From positions 1-15,256 of the forward strand of contig CAAGKE010000221.1 of NCBI GenBank assembly GCA_900770325.1: DNA of 15,256 nucleotides, read 5' to 3'. This document shows positions 13,861 through 15,256 of this stretch, in pieces. The DNA comes from Lachnospiraceae bacterium. Lineage in GTDB: Bacteria; Bacillota; Clostridia; Lachnospirales; Lachnospiraceae. The notes under the pieces are model-generated. The model was not told the origin of the DNA. It made no database searches and saw only the letters and a list, made by a program, of their open reading frames with translations. Position 1 is the first letter of the stretch. The number at the start of each line of letters is the position of its first letter. The position numbers were made by a program, and so were the translations under genes.

Positions 13861-15256
13861 TTATTTCAGGAACTGCTTCAGGTATCCGGGAAGCATCCGG
13901 CTGCTGTAATCCGTCAGGCTGTAATCCTCATCCCGGACACACCAGTCGTACAGCATCCCCCGTTCCAGCAGCACATAAGCGTCCGCCATTTCCCGGGCGG
14001 TAAAATTCGTGCTGAATTCTCCGCTGTTTTGCCCTGTCTCCATAATCTTCTGGATCAGCTGAAAATACAGACGGTCCTTACTGGTCAGATGATTTTTCCC
14101 GTCATTTCCGGTCATGGATGCGGAATATTCGTGGGCCAGCAGCTTTTTCGGCACATCATTTTCAATCATACGGAACAGTTCCTTATTAAAGAAGAGTAGC
14201 TTTTCGTACTGGCTCAGGTGCGGGTTCAGCTCCAGCAAAAGCTCGGCGTATTTGGCGTCAAACAGATCCGGCAGTGTATCCACCAGATCTTCTTTCTTTT
14301 CATACATACTCCGGAAGCTTTCCATGGAAACCCCGGATTTTTCAACAATATCCTCCACCGTGGTCTCATCATAGCCCTTGGTCCGAAACAGCTTCCAGGC
14401 CGCCCGTACCACCTTCACCTGGTCGCTGACCGGCGGAGCTTCTTTTCTCTTTCCAAACAGGAATCCCATCTCCAGAGGATCATCCTCATCCAGCAGCCAG
14501 GTATTATACCCTGTCACATAAGCGCTGCCTGTAATCTGGGGAATGATTGCCTGAATCTCCTCATTCAGCGCCACCTCTTCTGTGGCAATTCCCCGGAACA
14601 TGGAGCCGGTAATACTTTCATAAACAAACTCCTGCCCCAGCCTGATCTCTCCGCGGGCATAGAGTGTCGCCAGCTTGGCACTGGTTCCTGTCCCGCAGGG
14701 GGAACGGTCCGCCTGACTTTCACCGAAAATCACCACGTTTTTTTTATCCGCAGACGGATTGGTGGGACTGCAGTAAAATTCCACCAGATCCACTGTGGTA
14801 ATATCCAGGTATGGATGACGGATCTCCACGGTATCGTTGATTTTCTTCATCAGCTTCATGCCCAGATCCGTAATCTCTTCTATATTATCCATGGTGATCT
14901 CCAGACCGAGCTTCTCCGCATCCACCAACGCAAAAAAGCTTCCGCCAAAGGAAATATCCACCATGATCGTCCCGTAACCGGACATTTCCACCGGGATATT
15001 TTCTTTATAAAGAAACGCCGGAACATTCCTGATACTGACCTCCACAGCCTTTCCCTTTTCCACCTTGACTCTGGTACGGATAATTCCGGATGGAGCATCC
15101 AGAACCACCTCTGTGTAAGGCTCTGTCACAGGAACCAGTCCGGTCTCCACCGCAACGGTAGCTGTGCCGATGCTTCCATGACCGCACATATTCAGATATC
15201 CGCCGCTGTCCATAAAAATAACGCCCAGATCCGCTTCCGCATGTACCGGCCGTGTA
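13861..15256 (-). CDS. Proline racemase-family enzyme fused to a C-terminal TetR-type regulator, 5' end outside window
   Basis: 464 residues are visible; the open frame reaches the right edge, so the N-terminus is missing. Visible residues 9-30 include ADLGVIFMDSGGYLNMCGHG, the first catalytic block (Cys24), and DRSPCGTGTSAKLA holds the second (Cys187). Both cysteines are kept, as in proline racemases and 4-hydroxyproline 2-epimerases; 3-hydroxyproline dehydratases replace one. The domain runs to its normal end (ITGSAYVTGYNTWLLDEDDP, about residue 268). After a short linker (KRKEAPPV) a TetR-type domain begins: AAWKLFRTKGYDETTVEDI then EKSGVSMESFRSMYEKKEDL (helix-turn-helix at about 14299-14361). 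A helical ligand/dimer domain of about 130 residues follows. It is probably a single protein that isomerises an amino acid and regulates its own operon, with two DMT transporters downstream. Domain calls are firm; substrate and regulation are inferred. Confidence 0.9.
   Translation of the reverse strand, partial: TRPVHAEADLGVIFMDSGGYLNMCGHGSIGTATVAVETGLVPVTEPYTEVVLDAPSGIIRTRVKVEKGKAVEVSIRNVPAFLYKENIPVEMSGYGTIMVDISFGGSFFALVDAEKLGLEITMDNIEEITDLGMKLMKKINDTVEIRHPYLDITTVDLVEFYCSPTNPSADKKNVVIFGESQADRSPCGTGTSAKLATLYARGEIRLGQEFVYESITGSMFRGIATEEVALNEEIQAIIPQITGSAYVTGYNTWLLDEDDPLEMGFLFGKRKEAPPVSDQVKVVRAAWKLFRTKGYDETTVEDIVEKSGVSMESFRSMYEKKEDLVDTLPDLFDAKYAELLLELNPHLSQYEKLLFFNKELFRMIENDVPKKLLAHEYSASMTGNDGKNHLTSKDRLYFQLIQKIMETGQNSGEFSTNFTAREMADAYVLLERGMLYDWCVRDEDYSLTDYSSRMLPGYLKQFLK

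Overview
The window looks like a chromosomal stretch of a Gram-positive gut anaerobe of the Lachnospiraceae (Blautia-like). This is inferred from the strong GGAGG ribosome sites, the lipoprotein with a Thr-Glu-Ala-Pro linker, the choline-binding-type cell-wall repeats, moderate GC content and gene content; I ran no search. I see no rRNA, tRNA, CRISPR array, transposase or phage gene. Most genes are on the minus strand; the exception is one two-gene operon at 6608-8130.

Layout, left to right. 1-799: a G3E (CobW/YciC-like) metallochaperone GTPase with a tandemly repeated His-rich tail, cut by the left edge. 1121-3700: a polar amino-acid ABC importer, transcribed as lipoprotein, then permease, then ATPase, with a promoter at 3794-3823, an intercistronic hairpin after the lipoprotein gene and a terminator at 1053-1082. 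3983-4924: an MscS-type channel whose last codons lie in one arm of a 184-bp inverted-repeat element. 5078-6136: a secreted cell-wall-binding SGNH hydrolase. 6608-8130 (plus strand): a small PII-like protein overlapping a CPA2 cation/proton antiporter by an ATGA junction, with a near-consensus promoter. 8239-9390 and 9469-9972: a D12-class adenine methyltransferase behind a GreA-type transcript cleavage factor. 10248-11765: an intracellular GH51 arabinofuranosidase. 11844-13830: two different EamA/DMT transporters. 13861-15256: a proline racemase-family enzyme fused to a complete TetR-type regulator, cut by the right edge.

The two most promising systems are the racemase-TetR fusion followed 30 bp later by two DMT transporters, which suggests an enzyme, regulator and exporter cassette for proline, hydroxyproline or a related compound, and the PII-like/antiporter pair, in which a soluble signal sensor may replace the regulatory domain that the antiporter lacks.

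The gaps between genes carry a second layer of structure. The heptamer TGTTCAC or its complement occurs nine times in the spacers, often in inverted pairs. A 40-bp segment at 953-992 recurs inverted at 6477-6516 with three differences. A 10-bp-stem triloop hairpin at 8167-8189 recurs at 12853-12875 with a compensatory base-pair change. These look like a family of dispersed palindromic repeats (REP- or MITE-like).
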